From: Acidiferrobacterales bacterium
Lineage (GTDB): Bacteria; Pseudomonadota; Gammaproteobacteria; Arenicellales; Poriferihabitantaceae
NCBI GenBank assembly: GCA_019633985.1
Contig: JAHQWE010000050.1
Coordinates: forward strand, 1 to 64,000
Length of the DNA stretch: 64,000 bases
Direction of reading: 5' to 3'
The notes under the pieces are model-generated. The model was not told the DNA's origin. It worked only from the letters and a program-made list of their open reading frames with translations, and searched no databases. Shown piece after piece: positions 32,430 to 41,192 of this stretch; the stretch's first letter is position 1, and each line of letters begins with the position of its first letter. Both the position numbers and the translations under genes were made by a program.

Positions 32430-33401
32430 ATGAAACTTTTCTCTTCAAAAAAGAAAGAAGAAGACACTCCCAAAACTAAAAGTCGAGGCTTGTTCTCGAG
32501 ACTAACTCGGACTCGAGAGGGGCTGTTTGGTGGAATTTTGAGCTTATTCAAAAGCGGTAAGCTTGATGAAGAGGTGCTTGAACAAATTGAAGACCAGCTG
32601 CTGGTAGCAGATCTGGGTGTTTCGGTTAGCCAGAAGATAGTCGAACGTTTGAAAGAGGCAGCAGCTTCAGGTGGGACGAGCACACCAGACGAGGCTCGGT
32701 CCATTTTACGAGACTTAATGATCGATCTCTTAGCGCCCTGCGAAAAACCAGAGATCACTTTCTTTCCTGATAGGCCTGCGGTGGTGCTGATGGTCGGCGT
32801 CAATGGAGTAGGTAAGACAACCACCCTGGCGAAGCTGGCAGCTCGTTACAAGGATAGCGGTAAGTCAGTGATGCTGGCGGCCTGCGACACCTTCAGAGCG
32901 GCTGCGATTGATCAATTGCAAACCTGGGGTGATCGTCTTGATATTCCGGTGATAGCGCAATCTCATGGTGCCGATGCAGCAGCTGTTGCCTACGACGCAT
33001 ACAGTGCTGCGGCTGCACGCAATTGCGATATTCTTCTTGTTGATACCGCTGGCCGGCAGCACACTCATGGAGACCTGGTAGAACAGTTAAAAAAGGTAAA
33101 ACGTGTGATATCAAAGGCCAATCCAAGTGTGCCCGATGAGGTTTGGCTGACTGTGGATGCTGGCAACGGGCAAAATGTATTGTCGCAGGTGGCTCATTTT
33201 GATGAAGCTGTGAAGCTTACCGGGCTATGTGTAACAAAGTTAGATGGCACGGCGAAAGGTGGGATTGTGTTTGCACTGGCGGATCGTTTTGGCCTGCCGG
33301 TGCGCTTTATTGGAGTTGGTGAAGGCCAATCAGACCTGCGACCGTTCAATGCGGAAGAATTTGTGGATGCATTGTTGCCGGAGCTAGGGCAATCTGATTA
33401 A
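32430..33401 (+). CDS. ftsY: Signal recognition particle receptor FtsY
   Basis: SRP receptor GTPase that docks ribosome-SRP complexes at the membrane. The four-helix N domain starts around LFSRLTRTREGLFGGIL. The G domain has GVNGVGKTTTLAKLAARY (about residue 120), DTFRAAAIDQLQTWG, DTAGRQHTHGDLVEQL, TKLDGTAKGG and the C-terminal GVGEGQSDLRPFNAEEFVDALL. Only about 20 charged residues precede the N domain, so the long acidic A domain of the E. coli protein (197 residues) is missing, as in many bacteria. Length is 323 aa. Confidence 0.96.
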   Translation: MKLFSSKKKEEDTPKTKSRGLFSRLTRTREGLFGGILSLFKSGKLDEEVLEQIEDQLLVADLGVSVSQKIVERLKEAAASGGTSTPDEARSILRDLMIDLLAPCEKPEITFFPDRPAVVLMVGVNGVGKTTTLAKLAARYKDSGKSVMLAACDTFRAAAIDQLQTWGDRLDIPVIAQSHGADAAAVAYDAYSAAAARNCDILLVDTAGRQHTHGDLVEQLKKVKRVISKANPSVPDEVWLTVDAGNGQNVLSQVAHFDEAVKLTGLCVTKLDGTAKGGIVFALADRFGLPVRFIGVGEGQSDLRPFNAEEFVDALLPELGQSD

Positions 33402-33469
33402 TCTAGAAATTGCGCCGTTGGGACTCAGCTTGTTAGCGAACCAAAACCGGAATTTGCTTCCCATTCACC

Positions 33470-34141
33470 ATGATTCGATTTAGTCAGGTTTCCAAACGGT
33501 ATCCCAACGGTCATGATGCTCTGAACGACATCTCGTTTTTTCTGCCGAAGGGGTCTTTTACCTTTTTGACCGGCCACTCTGGAGCGGGAAAAAGTACTCT
33601 GCTTAAACTGATCACTTTGACCGAGCTTGCCTCAAGAGGTCAGGTATTGGTCTCTGATAAAAACCTCTCTAAATTAGGCGGAAATAAAATCGCTGCTCAC
33701 AGAAGAACTATCGGTAGCGTGTTTCAGGATCACAAGTTACTAGAAGACCGAACGGTAGAAGACAATGTGTCACTACCCCTTGTAGTAGCCGGAGTCGATC
33801 ACAGTGAAATTCGGCGACGGGTGAGAGCTGCTCTGGATAAGGTTGGTTTGTTAAATAAAGCGAAGCGTTATCCGATCACGCTGTCGGGTGGTGAGCAACA
33901 GCGAGTTGGCATAGCGAGAGCAGTCGTTGGCCGGCCGAAAATCTTGCTGGCCGATGAGCCGACGGGAAACCTTGATCCGGCCCTTGCTGATGAGATCATG
34001 CAGCTTTTTTTGAATTTCAATCAGGTGGATATCACGGTACTGATTGCGACCCATGATTATCGACAAATTGACCGGTTTGACTGTGGAATCCTCAGTCTGA
34101 CAAATGGTCGATTGCAAAATCATGAGGGCGATAATGCTTAG
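33470..34141 (+). CDS. ftsE: Cell division ABC ATPase FtsE
   Basis: ATPase that, with FtsX, controls periplasmic murein hydrolase activation at the septum. Walker A is LTGHSGAGKSTLLKLI (about residue 36), the signature loop is ITLSGGEQQRVGIARAVVG, and Walker B is ILLADEPTGNLDP. FQDHKLLEDRTVEDNV is the typical Q-loop region. Length is 223 aa. It is 68 nt after ftsY and 24 nt before ftsX. Confidence 0.96.
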   Translation: MIRFSQVSKRYPNGHDALNDISFFLPKGSFTFLTGHSGAGKSTLLKLITLTELASRGQVLVSDKNLSKLGGNKIAAHRRTIGSVFQDHKLLEDRTVEDNVSLPLVVAGVDHSEIRRRVRAALDKVGLLNKAKRYPITLSGGEQQRVGIARAVVGRPKILLADEPTGNLDPALADEIMQLFLNFNQVDITVLIATHDYRQIDRFDCGILSLTNGRLQNHEGDNA

Positions 34142-34165
34142 GTTTATGGGGAGGAATTACCTGAC

Positions 34166-35086
34166 ATGGTGAAGGTCTGGTTTGCAAGACACCTCCAGGT
34201 ATTCTTCGAAACACTGGGCAGACTATGGCAAACCCCTGTGGCCAGCATGATGACGACACTGGTCATTGCGATTGCAATCGCTTTGCCCTTGGTTTTATAC
34301 CAAATCGTCACCAGCGTGGATCGCCTCTCCGCCGATTGGCAAGGTGCGCCGCAGATTTCTGTATTCCTAAAAACACAAACTGAGAACGGGCCGATTGATC
34401 CAATCGAATCCGGACAGCGCTTATTACAGAATCCGATGGTGGAAGATGTGCAATATGTCTCACCAGAACAGGGCCTGGAAGAGTTCTCGGAGATGTCGGG
34501 TTTCCAGGCAGCCATCGAAGCGTTACCAGAAAATCCGCTGCCTCCGCTGTTAATTGTTTTTCCCGCTACCGGAGAAGACAATATGGCGAGCAGTCAGTTG
34601 GCAGATCAATTGGCCAGCTTACCGTTTGTTGACACCGCTGTTTATGACCAGCAGTGGTTATATCGATTGACGGCAATGGTCAATGTGGTCAAGCGCGCAG
34701 TTGTGGTATTGGCTTTCTTGATGGGCGCGGGAATATTGCTGGTGATCAGTAATACTGTCCGATTGGGTATCACCAATCGAGCCAGCGAAATTGAAATTAT
34801 TGACCAAGTCGGCGGTACCAGAACCTTCATTCGCCGGCCGTTTTTGTATATTGGTGCAATCCAATGCTTGCTGGGTACCCTTCTGGCCTGGCTAGTAACC
34901 GGTTTAACCCTGTATTTGCTTGAAAATCCGGTTGCAGAGCTGGCAACGTTGTATCAAAGCCAATTTTCAATCGGTTACGTCAGTGTGCCGGTTGTGTTAG
35001 CCGTTACAGTCTGTGTCACGCTGTTAGGGGTGTTGGCCGCGAGGATTACTGTAGATCGATATCTGGTAAAACTACGCCCTAGTTGA
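34166..35086 (+). CDS. ftsX: Cell division permease-like protein FtsX
   Basis: Four-helix membrane protein that passes FtsE's ATPase cycle to amidase activators (EnvC type). TM1 is near residues 25-45 (MTTLVIAIAIALPLVLYQIV), followed by a periplasmic loop of about 120 residues, then three helices in the FtsX/MacB permease domain (VVVLAFLMGAGILLVISNTVRL, GAIQCLLGTLLAWLVTGL, and VVLAVTVCVTLLGVLAARI). GGGGAGGAA just upstream is a strong Shine-Dalgarno. Length is 306 aa. rpoH, which often follows, is absent. Confidence 0.94.
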   Translation: MVKVWFARHLQVFFETLGRLWQTPVASMMTTLVIAIAIALPLVLYQIVTSVDRLSADWQGAPQISVFLKTQTENGPIDPIESGQRLLQNPMVEDVQYVSPEQGLEEFSEMSGFQAAIEALPENPLPPLLIVFPATGEDNMASSQLADQLASLPFVDTAVYDQQWLYRLTAMVNVVKRAVVVLAFLMGAGILLVISNTVRLGITNRASEIEIIDQVGGTRTFIRRPFLYIGAIQCLLGTLLAWLVTGLTLYLLENPVAELATLYQSQFSIGYVSVPVVLAVTVCVTLLGVLAARITVDRYLVKLRPS

Positions 35087-35191
35087 TACCGTTTCAGCGC
35101 CTATATCTGGAGGGGGCTAATTTAATCTTTTTGGTGCTTTGTTCTACGCAGATGTGCTCCGCAGAATACCAAAGCAGGAGGAGGACAACGT

Positions 35192-35410
35192 CTATCTCTC
35201 TCGAAACGTGATACGTCCTTTACTTAAATCATAAGGGGTCAGCTGAACGGTCACAGTATCACCGCGGAGGATACGAATATAGTGTTTTCGCATCTTGCCG
35301 GATATATGCGCAATGATTTCATGCCCGTTCTCGAGCTTTACTCTAAATTGAGTATTTGGAAGGGTTTCGGTAACCGTTCCTTCCATTTCTATGCCTTCTT
35401 CTTTTGCCAC
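35192..35410 (-). CDS. infA: Translation initiation factor IF-1
   Basis: 72-aa OB-fold protein that blocks the 30S A site during initiation. The sequence [44 protein letters not shown] and [15 protein letters not shown] is nearly diagnostic. The track extends it to 35491, but bacterial IF-1 begins (M)[13 protein letters not shown] here gives a GTG start at 35410 and exactly 72 residues. A clear Shine-Dalgarno is not visible. It stands alone on the minus strand between ftsX and the TPR-sulfotransferase, convergent with ftsX. Confidence 0.95.
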   Translation of the reverse strand: MAKEEGIEMEGTVTETLPNTQFRVKLENGHEIIAHISGKMRKHYIRILRGDTVTVQLTPYDLSKGRITFRER

Positions 35411-35630
35411 AGTAGTAGTCGAAATTAACAGATGGCGGAGTGTAAAGAAGAATGCCAGTGGTTTCAAACAAGTTCCTACGGATTCATCCAAAATATGGAA
35501 ATTTCTGGGGAGTTGGATTGGTTGGCTCTGCTAGAATCCTGACTCAGGCTATTCTGCCCGGTTCAGGATGCTCGCAGTTCGTTATCCACTGGCCTGCTCG
35601 TGATTTTCAGTTCAATTTCCGCTTCTAAAT

Positions 35631-37652
35631 ATGAAAAATAACCAATCGGTTCAAAAAATCGAAAAGCTTTTTATTGAATCGGCGACCAAGCTACAGAATG
35701 GAGACCCCGCCGGCGCCCGTCGAGGTTTGGAAAAGGTGGCGAAGCTTGCTCCTAAAAGCGCAGCTGTTTGGTACAACCTGGCTTTGGCTGGACAACACCT
35801 GGGTCTCCATCACAAGGCGGTCAAGGAGTACCAGAAATCACTCAAGATTAATCCTTCGCAAATTGATGCAATGGTGAATCTTGGTTTGTCCCACAAGGCG
35901 CTGGAGCAAGTCGATGAGGCCAGGAGGTTGGCGGAAAAAGCGCTGAATATGCAGAAAGGGCATCCAAGGGCGCTGAACCTGCTAGGTTCCTTACTCGCTG
36001 AATCTCGGCAATACACCGAAGCTATTCCACTGCTGGAAGAGGCTTTGGCAAACGATCAGGAGAACACGGACGCAAGGCAAAATCTGGCGAATTCCTTTCT
36101 TGAGTCAGGAGATTCACAAAAGGCAGAGGAAGTGATTTTGCCGTTGGTGGATGAAGAAGCGAGTGCAAAGGTTCCAACCGAGCTCTACGTGCAAACACTG
36201 CTTGATCAAAAACGTTACATTGAGGTGCCACCAATACTCAAGAAACTAAAAAGTCGGTATCAAGGAGACGAAGATGTTCTGATTTTGGAAATGTCGTTTT
36301 GTGAACTGATCAATGACAATTTTTCCGTTGTAGATATTGCGGAGAAGATTCTGAATAAATCTCCTCGTCATGCACGAGTCTGGAACTCGCTGGGTAGTGC
36401 TTACTTTCAACTGGATAGTATTGCCAATGCCAAGAATAGCTATCAGAAAGCGATGGACTTCGATGCTGAACATCCTGAATACAGCAATAACCTGGGTTTG
36501 GCTTTTGCTTCTCTAGGTGAAAAAGACAAAGCGGAACACTATTATAGAAATGCGCTGAGTCTGAGTTCGGATTATGTGGAAGCGTATCGCAATTTGGTAG
36601 CGATGAAAAAGTTTACATCTCTGGAAGACCCCGACGCAGTAAAGATAAACCACCTTTGGGAAAATGATGAGCTTCCGGATCAAACCAAGTGCAAAGTGGC
36701 ATTTGCACTTGGGAAAATCTATGATGATTGTGGTTTATACGATCAGGCATTTGCGAGTTACGACGAAGGAAACAGATTGAAATCTCTAGAGATTGACATG
36801 GATTTTGATCAATACTTTGGTCATATAGATCGCATTATCGATGTATTCGACCGCAAACCTGCGCAATCAGTTGCCGTCAATCAAAACCTCGGACAACCAA
36901 TTTTCATACTAGGTATGTCTCGCAGTGGTACTACCCTGGTAGAGCAAATTATTTCCCGTCATCCAGGTGTTACAGGTTGTGGCGAGTTATCTTGTATCGA
37001 ACGCGCGATCGGAAACCTGGAAAAAAATCCAGATGGTATGAAAATTTACCCGGACGACTTTATCGGGTTAAGTGAAGAGGTTTTAGCAAAAGAAACCAAG
37101 GGATATGGAGACTGGGTGTCCCGCTTGCACGATATTCAGACCCCATTTTTTACCGATAAAATGCCGTTTAACTTTGTTCATATCTGGTTGATCAAAGCGT
37201 TGTTTCCAAAATCATCCATTGTTCATTGTCACCGACATCCCCTGGATGTGATTGTCTCGAATTACTTTCAGTTGTTTGGTTCTGATATTAACTTTGTCTA
37301 CAACCTGGAAGTGCTGACAGGATATTATCTCCGCTATCACAAACTGATGCGCCATTGGCACCAACTGTTTGCTGGGGAAATTTATAAGGTGCAGTACGAG
37401 GCGCTGGTTGCTGACTCTGAAAATCAAACCCGATTACTGGTAGAAGGGGCGGGGTTACAATGGGATGAGGCTTGCCTGGATCCTAATCGATCTGACACTG
37501 CGGTTAGAACTGCAAGTATCTGGCAGGTACGAGAAGGTATCTATACGAGTTCAAAAGAACGGTGGCGACGCTATGAAAAGCATCTTGGAGCAGTCATCGA
37601 GACTTTGCAGTCTCACCATGTTCTAGACGAGGAATGCAGATACCTGGATTGA
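35631..37652 (+). CDS. TPR-repeat protein fused to a sulfotransferase domain
   Basis: 673 aa with no signal peptide or membrane helix. Residues about 1-330 hold roughly nine TPR units (for example AAVWYNLALAGQHLGLHHKA, NLLGSLLAESRQYTEA, NNLGLAFASLGEKDKAEHYY). Residues about 415-670 form a sulfotransferase: the 5'-phosphosulfate loop is FILGMSRSGTTLVEQI (about 423) and the 3'-phosphate region is HCHRHPLDVIVSNYFQ (about 531). It should use PAPS to sulfate a hydroxyl or tyrosine of an acceptor held by the TPRs. This fusion is widespread in marine gammaproteobacteria, but its substrate is not established. Monocistronic, ending at a strong terminator. Confidence 0.88.
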   Translation: MKNNQSVQKIEKLFIESATKLQNGDPAGARRGLEKVAKLAPKSAAVWYNLALAGQHLGLHHKAVKEYQKSLKINPSQIDAMVNLGLSHKALEQVDEARRLAEKALNMQKGHPRALNLLGSLLAESRQYTEAIPLLEEALANDQENTDARQNLANSFLESGDSQKAEEVILPLVDEEASAKVPTELYVQTLLDQKRYIEVPPILKKLKSRYQGDEDVLILEMSFCELINDNFSVVDIAEKILNKSPRHARVWNSLGSAYFQLDSIANAKNSYQKAMDFDAEHPEYSNNLGLAFASLGEKDKAEHYYRNALSLSSDYVEAYRNLVAMKKFTSLEDPDAVKINHLWENDELPDQTKCKVAFALGKIYDDCGLYDQAFASYDEGNRLKSLEIDMDFDQYFGHIDRIIDVFDRKPAQSVAVNQNLGQPIFILGMSRSGTTLVEQIISRHPGVTGCGELSCIERAIGNLEKNPDGMKIYPDDFIGLSEEVLAKETKGYGDWVSRLHDIQTPFFTDKMPFNFVHIWLIKALFPKSSIVHCHRHPLDVIVSNYFQLFGSDINFVYNLEVLTGYYLRYHKLMRHWHQLFAGEIYKVQYEALVADSENQTRLLVEGAGLQWDEACLDPNRSDTAVRTASIWQVREGIYTSSKERWRRYEKHLGAVIETLQSHHVLDEECRYLD

Positions 37653-37717
37653 GGTTGTTTCGTTCGCTTTGTGTCATTTCCTGGCAATGCGATTGAATTC
37701 TAAATAATTGTGGCCAA

Positions 37718-37745
37718 AAAAAACCGGGGCATGCCCCGGTTTTTT
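37718..37745. terminator. Strong bidirectional Rho-independent terminator
   Basis: The perfect 16-nt palindrome CCGGGGCATGCCCCGG (37724-37739) is flanked by an A run on the left and a T run on the right, so it works in both directions. It lies between the end of the TPR-sulfotransferase gene (+) and the end of the porin gene (-). Confidence 0.95.
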
Positions 37746-37764
37746 ATGCTCTAACGAATCAGAC

Positions 37765-38775
37765 TTAGAAGTCGATACGCATACCCAGAAGGGTTTGAGT
37801 AATGTCGCTAAGCTCAACACCAGCATCTTCAGTAGTAACCGAAGTGGTCTCGAGATAGAGTTTCAGACCGCCACCTAGGTTGTGGTAAGCGCCCAGGAAT
37901 ACTGAGTCCGCTTCTCCAGTGCCGTTGTCTTCTGCAACACCAGCACCAACCAGAACGCTGGTCTTGTCGCCGATGCCAACACTGACATAAACCTGAGTGT
38001 GATCAACTTCGAAGTTACCTTGCTCTGTAGTTTGGTGACCAATGTGCAGAGCAGCAGGGCCGAAGCCGAACTTACCAGCGATACCAAAACGATCTGTATC
38101 TTCAGCAGCTGCAGTGCCGAGGATATCCCCGGTCTCTTCATCTACGATATCAGTGTCGTTATTTTCTTCAGAGTCAGCAGAGATTGCGATGCTGATGCTG
38201 TCGGTAGCGTTAAAAGTAACACCGATACCGAAGCCGTCACCGTTCAACTTCTCAGCTACGTCGTTGTCTTCACCAGACTCGTTCAAACGAAGATCAGCGT
38301 CCAGGCTAACTGGGCCAAAGCTGTTTGAGTACTTAATCGTATTAGAAGTACGGAAAGGACCACCAGCGTAAGAAGAGTACAGGTAGTAACCCAGAGAGTA
38401 GGTAGGAGATACGATAGTACCGAAGTGGTTGAAGTAAGCAGACCACTGGTTACCGATGGTGACAGAACCGAATCCACCAGAAAGACCAACATAGCCTAAA
38501 CGAAGGTCAGCAACGTTGTTTTGCTCTTTATCGGTAGTGGTAGCAAATTCGTAGCGGCCGATAGCGGTCAGACCGTTACCGATGTCGCCAGCGCCTTTGA
38601 AACCAAAACGAGAGGAAACGTTAGATACGTCAACAGTGTTGTTTTCGCCAGCATCGCGAATGTCGATCGCGTTGTTGATACGACCGTAAGGGGTGATACC
38701 CAGATGGCCGTCGGCATAGACAACTGGAGCTGCCAAGGTGCTGGCTACTGCTGCTGCGATTAGTTTTTTGTTCAT
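37765..38775 (-). CDS. Outer-membrane trimeric porin (Gram-negative porin family)
   Basis: 336-aa 16-strand-type general porin. The start at 38775 gives a good signal peptide, MNKKLIAAAVASTLAAPVVYA, cut before DGHLGITPYGRINNAID; GAGGT lies just upstream. Alternating beta-strand sequence runs throughout (FGFKGAGDIGNGLTAIGRYEF, LRLGYVGLSGGFGSVTIGNQWSAY), and the protein ends in Phe (LLGMRIDF), the BAM recognition signature. Acidic loops (ENNDTDIVDEETGD) suggest cation preference. Codons are strongly biased, as in highly expressed genes. Substrate specificity cannot be read. Confidence 0.92.
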   Translation of the reverse strand: MNKKLIAAAVASTLAAPVVYADGHLGITPYGRINNAIDIRDAGENNTVDVSNVSSRFGFKGAGDIGNGLTAIGRYEFATTTDKEQNNVADLRLGYVGLSGGFGSVTIGNQWSAYFNHFGTIVSPTYSLGYYLYSSYAGGPFRTSNTIKYSNSFGPVSLDADLRLNESGEDNDVAEKLNGDGFGIGVTFNATDSISIAISADSEENNDTDIVDEETGDILGTAAAEDTDRFGIAGKFGFGPAALHIGHQTTEQGNFEVDHTQVYVSVGIGDKTSVLVGAGVAEDNGTGEADSVFLGAYHNLGGGLKLYLETTSVTTEDAGVELSDITQTLLGMRIDF

Positions 38776-39197
38776 GAGAGATACCTCTAAAAGTACTGTA
38801 ATCAAAAAAAATTTTTTTTACTTTCGCCTTCGAAAAAGTCGGCGAATTTGCTAACTGCGCAAAGGAATGTACCAACTTAGAAAACGAAAGCAAAGCGATT
38901 TTGCCATAAAATTTGCATAAATATTAACTTTTTTTAATAAAATGCGTAAATTCAGTAATTTACAGCACAAAGAAAAATTAAAATTATTTAAAATTAATTA
39001 GTTAAAAGGGATACTTAATATTAAAAATAGTTAAAAAGTGCGTTTTCGTTGATCAAATTGCCAATTTTGTCAGGTTTGTTGTTCAGCAGGCATTAATGAG
39101 ACGAATGCTGCGACCCCAGCTTCCTAAAACACCAGTAAAAAGGCCGTTTATGTTACATTGCGCCCATTGAAAACACTGTTTGAATCTTGCGAAATCC
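38776..39197. other. AT-rich divergent regulatory region, porin / bamC
   Basis: 422 nt without a gene. The stretch 38900-39040 is very AT-rich with A- and T-tracts. Reading toward the porin, TTGCTT and TACATT with a 16-nt spacer are a possible promoter. The presumed 5' leader then has an inverted repeat TTCGCC/GGCGAA (38823-38846) and an A8T8 run. Near the bamC start the DNA becomes GC-balanced, and no clear promoter was recognised there. Confidence 0.5.
38804..38819. repeat. A8T8 homopolymer tract in the porin leader
   Basis: Eight A followed by eight T, 29 nt upstream of the porin ATG on its coding strand. Such tracts bend DNA and are prone to slippage; in a leader they could alter expression, but no evidence of variation is available from one sequence. 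Confidence 0.6.
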
Positions 39198-39920
39198 ATG
39201 TCAAAACTATTGATCATTCTGGCTGTACCGCTATTCCTTGTTGGTTGTCAGTCCTCCCCTTCTCAATCTGAGAGCAGCACCGGTCGAAAAATCGAATCTC
39301 CAGGAGAGAGCGGCCTGTTTTCATCGATATTTAAAGGTTCTTCGCCCAAAACAATTGCGCTGCCGCCTGATCTAGTTTCTACCGCAAATTCAAAAGTTCA
39401 GGAAAACCACAAGAAGGCAGAAAGGGAGGCTAGCCAAAAGGTGCTGCCAGACGTCATTGGTGCCGAAGTGGTTAATCAAAATGGACAGCGGTGGTTGAGA
39501 GTCGAATCCGATGCACAGGAAGTTTGGGATACGCTTGCCAATTTTTGGGCAGCCGAACAAATTGATTTGGTTGAATTTAAGCCCGCTGCTGGTCTGATGG
39601 AGACAGATTGGATTGCCGCCAATGCGGATGCAAACGAGAAGAAAAGCATCGTTGCAAGGCTTTTCAATCGAGTTGTTGGAAATGATACATCGTTCGATAA
39701 ATATAAGATTCGTTTGGAAAAAGATGAAGACGCCATTACCAATATTTTTGTTACCCACCGTTTTACTGAAAAGAAAGAGTCCAAATTCAATTCACCGGCA
39801 AAAGTGACTGAATGGGAATGGGTAGAGGGTGAAGGAGACCAGGAGAAAGTCGCGCAGTTACTGCAGGTAATGGTCCTCTTGTTTGAGACACCGGAGGTTC
39901 GGTTAAACACTTCGGCTTGA
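39198..39920 (+). CDS. bamC: BamC-like outer-membrane assembly lipoprotein (short)
   Basis: Lipoprotein of the BAM outer-membrane assembly complex. ATG 39198 gives a lipoprotein signal MSKLLIILAVPLFLVGC with Cys17; the track's TTG start at 39180 is less likely. A polar, disordered stretch contains the family's PPDL motif. One helix-grip domain follows (WLRVESDAQEVWDTLANFWAAE, GLMETDWIA, RLFNRV, YKIRLEKDEDAITNIFVTHR). At 240 aa it seems to hold only one of the two grip domains of E. coli BamC (344 aa). It is not next to dapA or purC, the usual neighbours. The assignment rests on pattern. Confidence 0.78.
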   Translation: MSKLLIILAVPLFLVGCQSSPSQSESSTGRKIESPGESGLFSSIFKGSSPKTIALPPDLVSTANSKVQENHKKAEREASQKVLPDVIGAEVVNQNGQRWLRVESDAQEVWDTLANFWAAEQIDLVEFKPAAGLMETDWIAANADANEKKSIVARLFNRVVGNDTSFDKYKIRLEKDEDAITNIFVTHRFTEKKESKFNSPAKVTEWEWVEGEGDQEKVAQLLQVMVLLFETPEVRLNTSA

Positions 39921-39987
39921 TTTTCCGCATGTGGTTATCGGAGCCATGCTCTGTAGCACCATCTAGCCCAAGACAGGACCCAAAACT

Positions 39988-41178
39988 TTGACGCCGCTTA
40001 CTCGCCTCGACGACGCCCGTATTCTAATTTACAGTCACGATAGTTTTGGATTGGGGCACCTGCGTCGATGTCGGGCTATCGCACACGAACTGGTAGGGCG
40101 ATACAAAGGAATATCAGTGTTGATTTTATCGGGTTCCCCGGTAATCGGAAGTTTTGAATTCAGGGCCAGGGTGGACTTTGTGCGCATACCCGGTGTGATT
40201 AAGCTAAAAGATGGCAGTTATACCTCCTTGGGATTGCATATCGATTTAGATCAAACACTTGAAATACGCGAGGCGATAATTCGCAAAACAGCGGAAGCGT
40301 TCAAACCCGATTTGTTTATTGTCGATAAAGAGCCCCTGGGATTGGAAGGGGAGGTTAAGGAGACCTTGAGAATGCTACACAGTCGGGGTGTCTATAACAT
40401 TCTTGGCCAGAGAGAAATTATCGATGATCCCAAAGCGCTGGCAATAGAGTGGGGAAGAAAGGCGGCGCTTCCAGCGATTAAGGATTTATATGATGAAATT
40501 TGGGTCTACGGGCCCGAGCAGTTCTATCACCCACTGGCGGGGTTAGACCTAGAGCCGGAGGTGGAAGATAAAGTGTTTTACACCGGCTACCTGAAACGTG
40601 GTGGCGTACAATTTGATGAAGCAGAGAAAAGGGAGAACCCTTATTTCCTGGTTACTCCCGGTGGCGGCAAGGATGGGGAAGAAATGGTGGAGCTTGTGTT
40701 TGCGTCTTGTGTAAGCTGCACCCAACTCGAAATGGAAGTGGTATTTGTGCTTGGGCCATTTATGGAGGAATCAAAGCGACAAGAAATACATAGTCGCGCT
40801 GAAAAATACGCCAACTTTTCCGTTATCGACTACCACCCTCGCATTGAGTCCTTGATCGAACACTGTAGCGGTATGATTACCATGGGTGGGTATAACACTT
40901 TCTGTGAAATTCTAAGTTTCGACAAGCCTGCCATCGTTTTACCTCGATTCGAGCCTCGCACCGAACAGTTGATTCGTGCTCGAAGGGCAAAGGAGCTCGG
41001 TCTGGTACAAATGTTGGAACCAGAGCAATTCGATGTTGAGAGCTTGCAACCACTGATAGAAAGTCTCTCGGCTCAGCCCAAGCCATCTGCTGCTTTGATA
41101 CCCGGCATGTTAGATGGTATGGATTCTGTTTGTGATCGGGTTGTTAAGCTTTTAAATGCACGCCCGATCGCTGCCTAA
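39988..41178 (+). CDS. MurG-like predicted glycosyltransferase (COG4671 type), first of pair
   Basis: 396-aa soluble GT-B-fold protein. It opens with a Rossmann-type stretch ARILIYSHDSFGLGHLRRCRAIAHEL, where G-x-GHL-R-R resembles the MurG acceptor loop. The C-terminal half has PYFLVTPGGGKDGEE and ITMGGYNTFCEILSFDKPAIVLPR, the nucleotide-sugar site of MurG/GT28-like enzymes. The start is TTG at 39988 with AGGA 9 nt upstream; no ATG fits. The gene is 14 nt before a diverged paralogue and forms a three-gene operon with it and a deacetylase-like gene. Donor and acceptor are unknown. No membrane helix is seen. Confidence 0.75.
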   Translation: MTPLTRLDDARILIYSHDSFGLGHLRRCRAIAHELVGRYKGISVLILSGSPVIGSFEFRARVDFVRIPGVIKLKDGSYTSLGLHIDLDQTLEIREAIIRKTAEAFKPDLFIVDKEPLGLEGEVKETLRMLHSRGVYNILGQREIIDDPKALAIEWGRKAALPAIKDLYDEIWVYGPEQFYHPLAGLDLEPEVEDKVFYTGYLKRGGVQFDEAEKRENPYFLVTPGGGKDGEEMVELVFASCVSCTQLEMEVVFVLGPFMEESKRQEIHSRAEKYANFSVIDYHPRIESLIEHCSGMITMGGYNTFCEILSFDKPAIVLPRFEPRTEQLIRARRAKELGLVQMLEPEQFDVESLQPLIESLSAQPKPSAALIPGMLDGMDSVCDRVVKLLNARPIAA

Positions 41179-41192
41179 GAATTAGCCGATCG

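Noticed and set aside
32327-32824. Long N-terminal extension of rsmD in the track
   Set aside because: It is antisense to ftsY and low in complexity; family length fits the TTG start at 32326.
35124-35174. Imperfect TTTGGT..ACCAAA inverted repeat between ftsX and infA
   Set aside because: Bulged stem and no proper T run; too weak to call a terminator.
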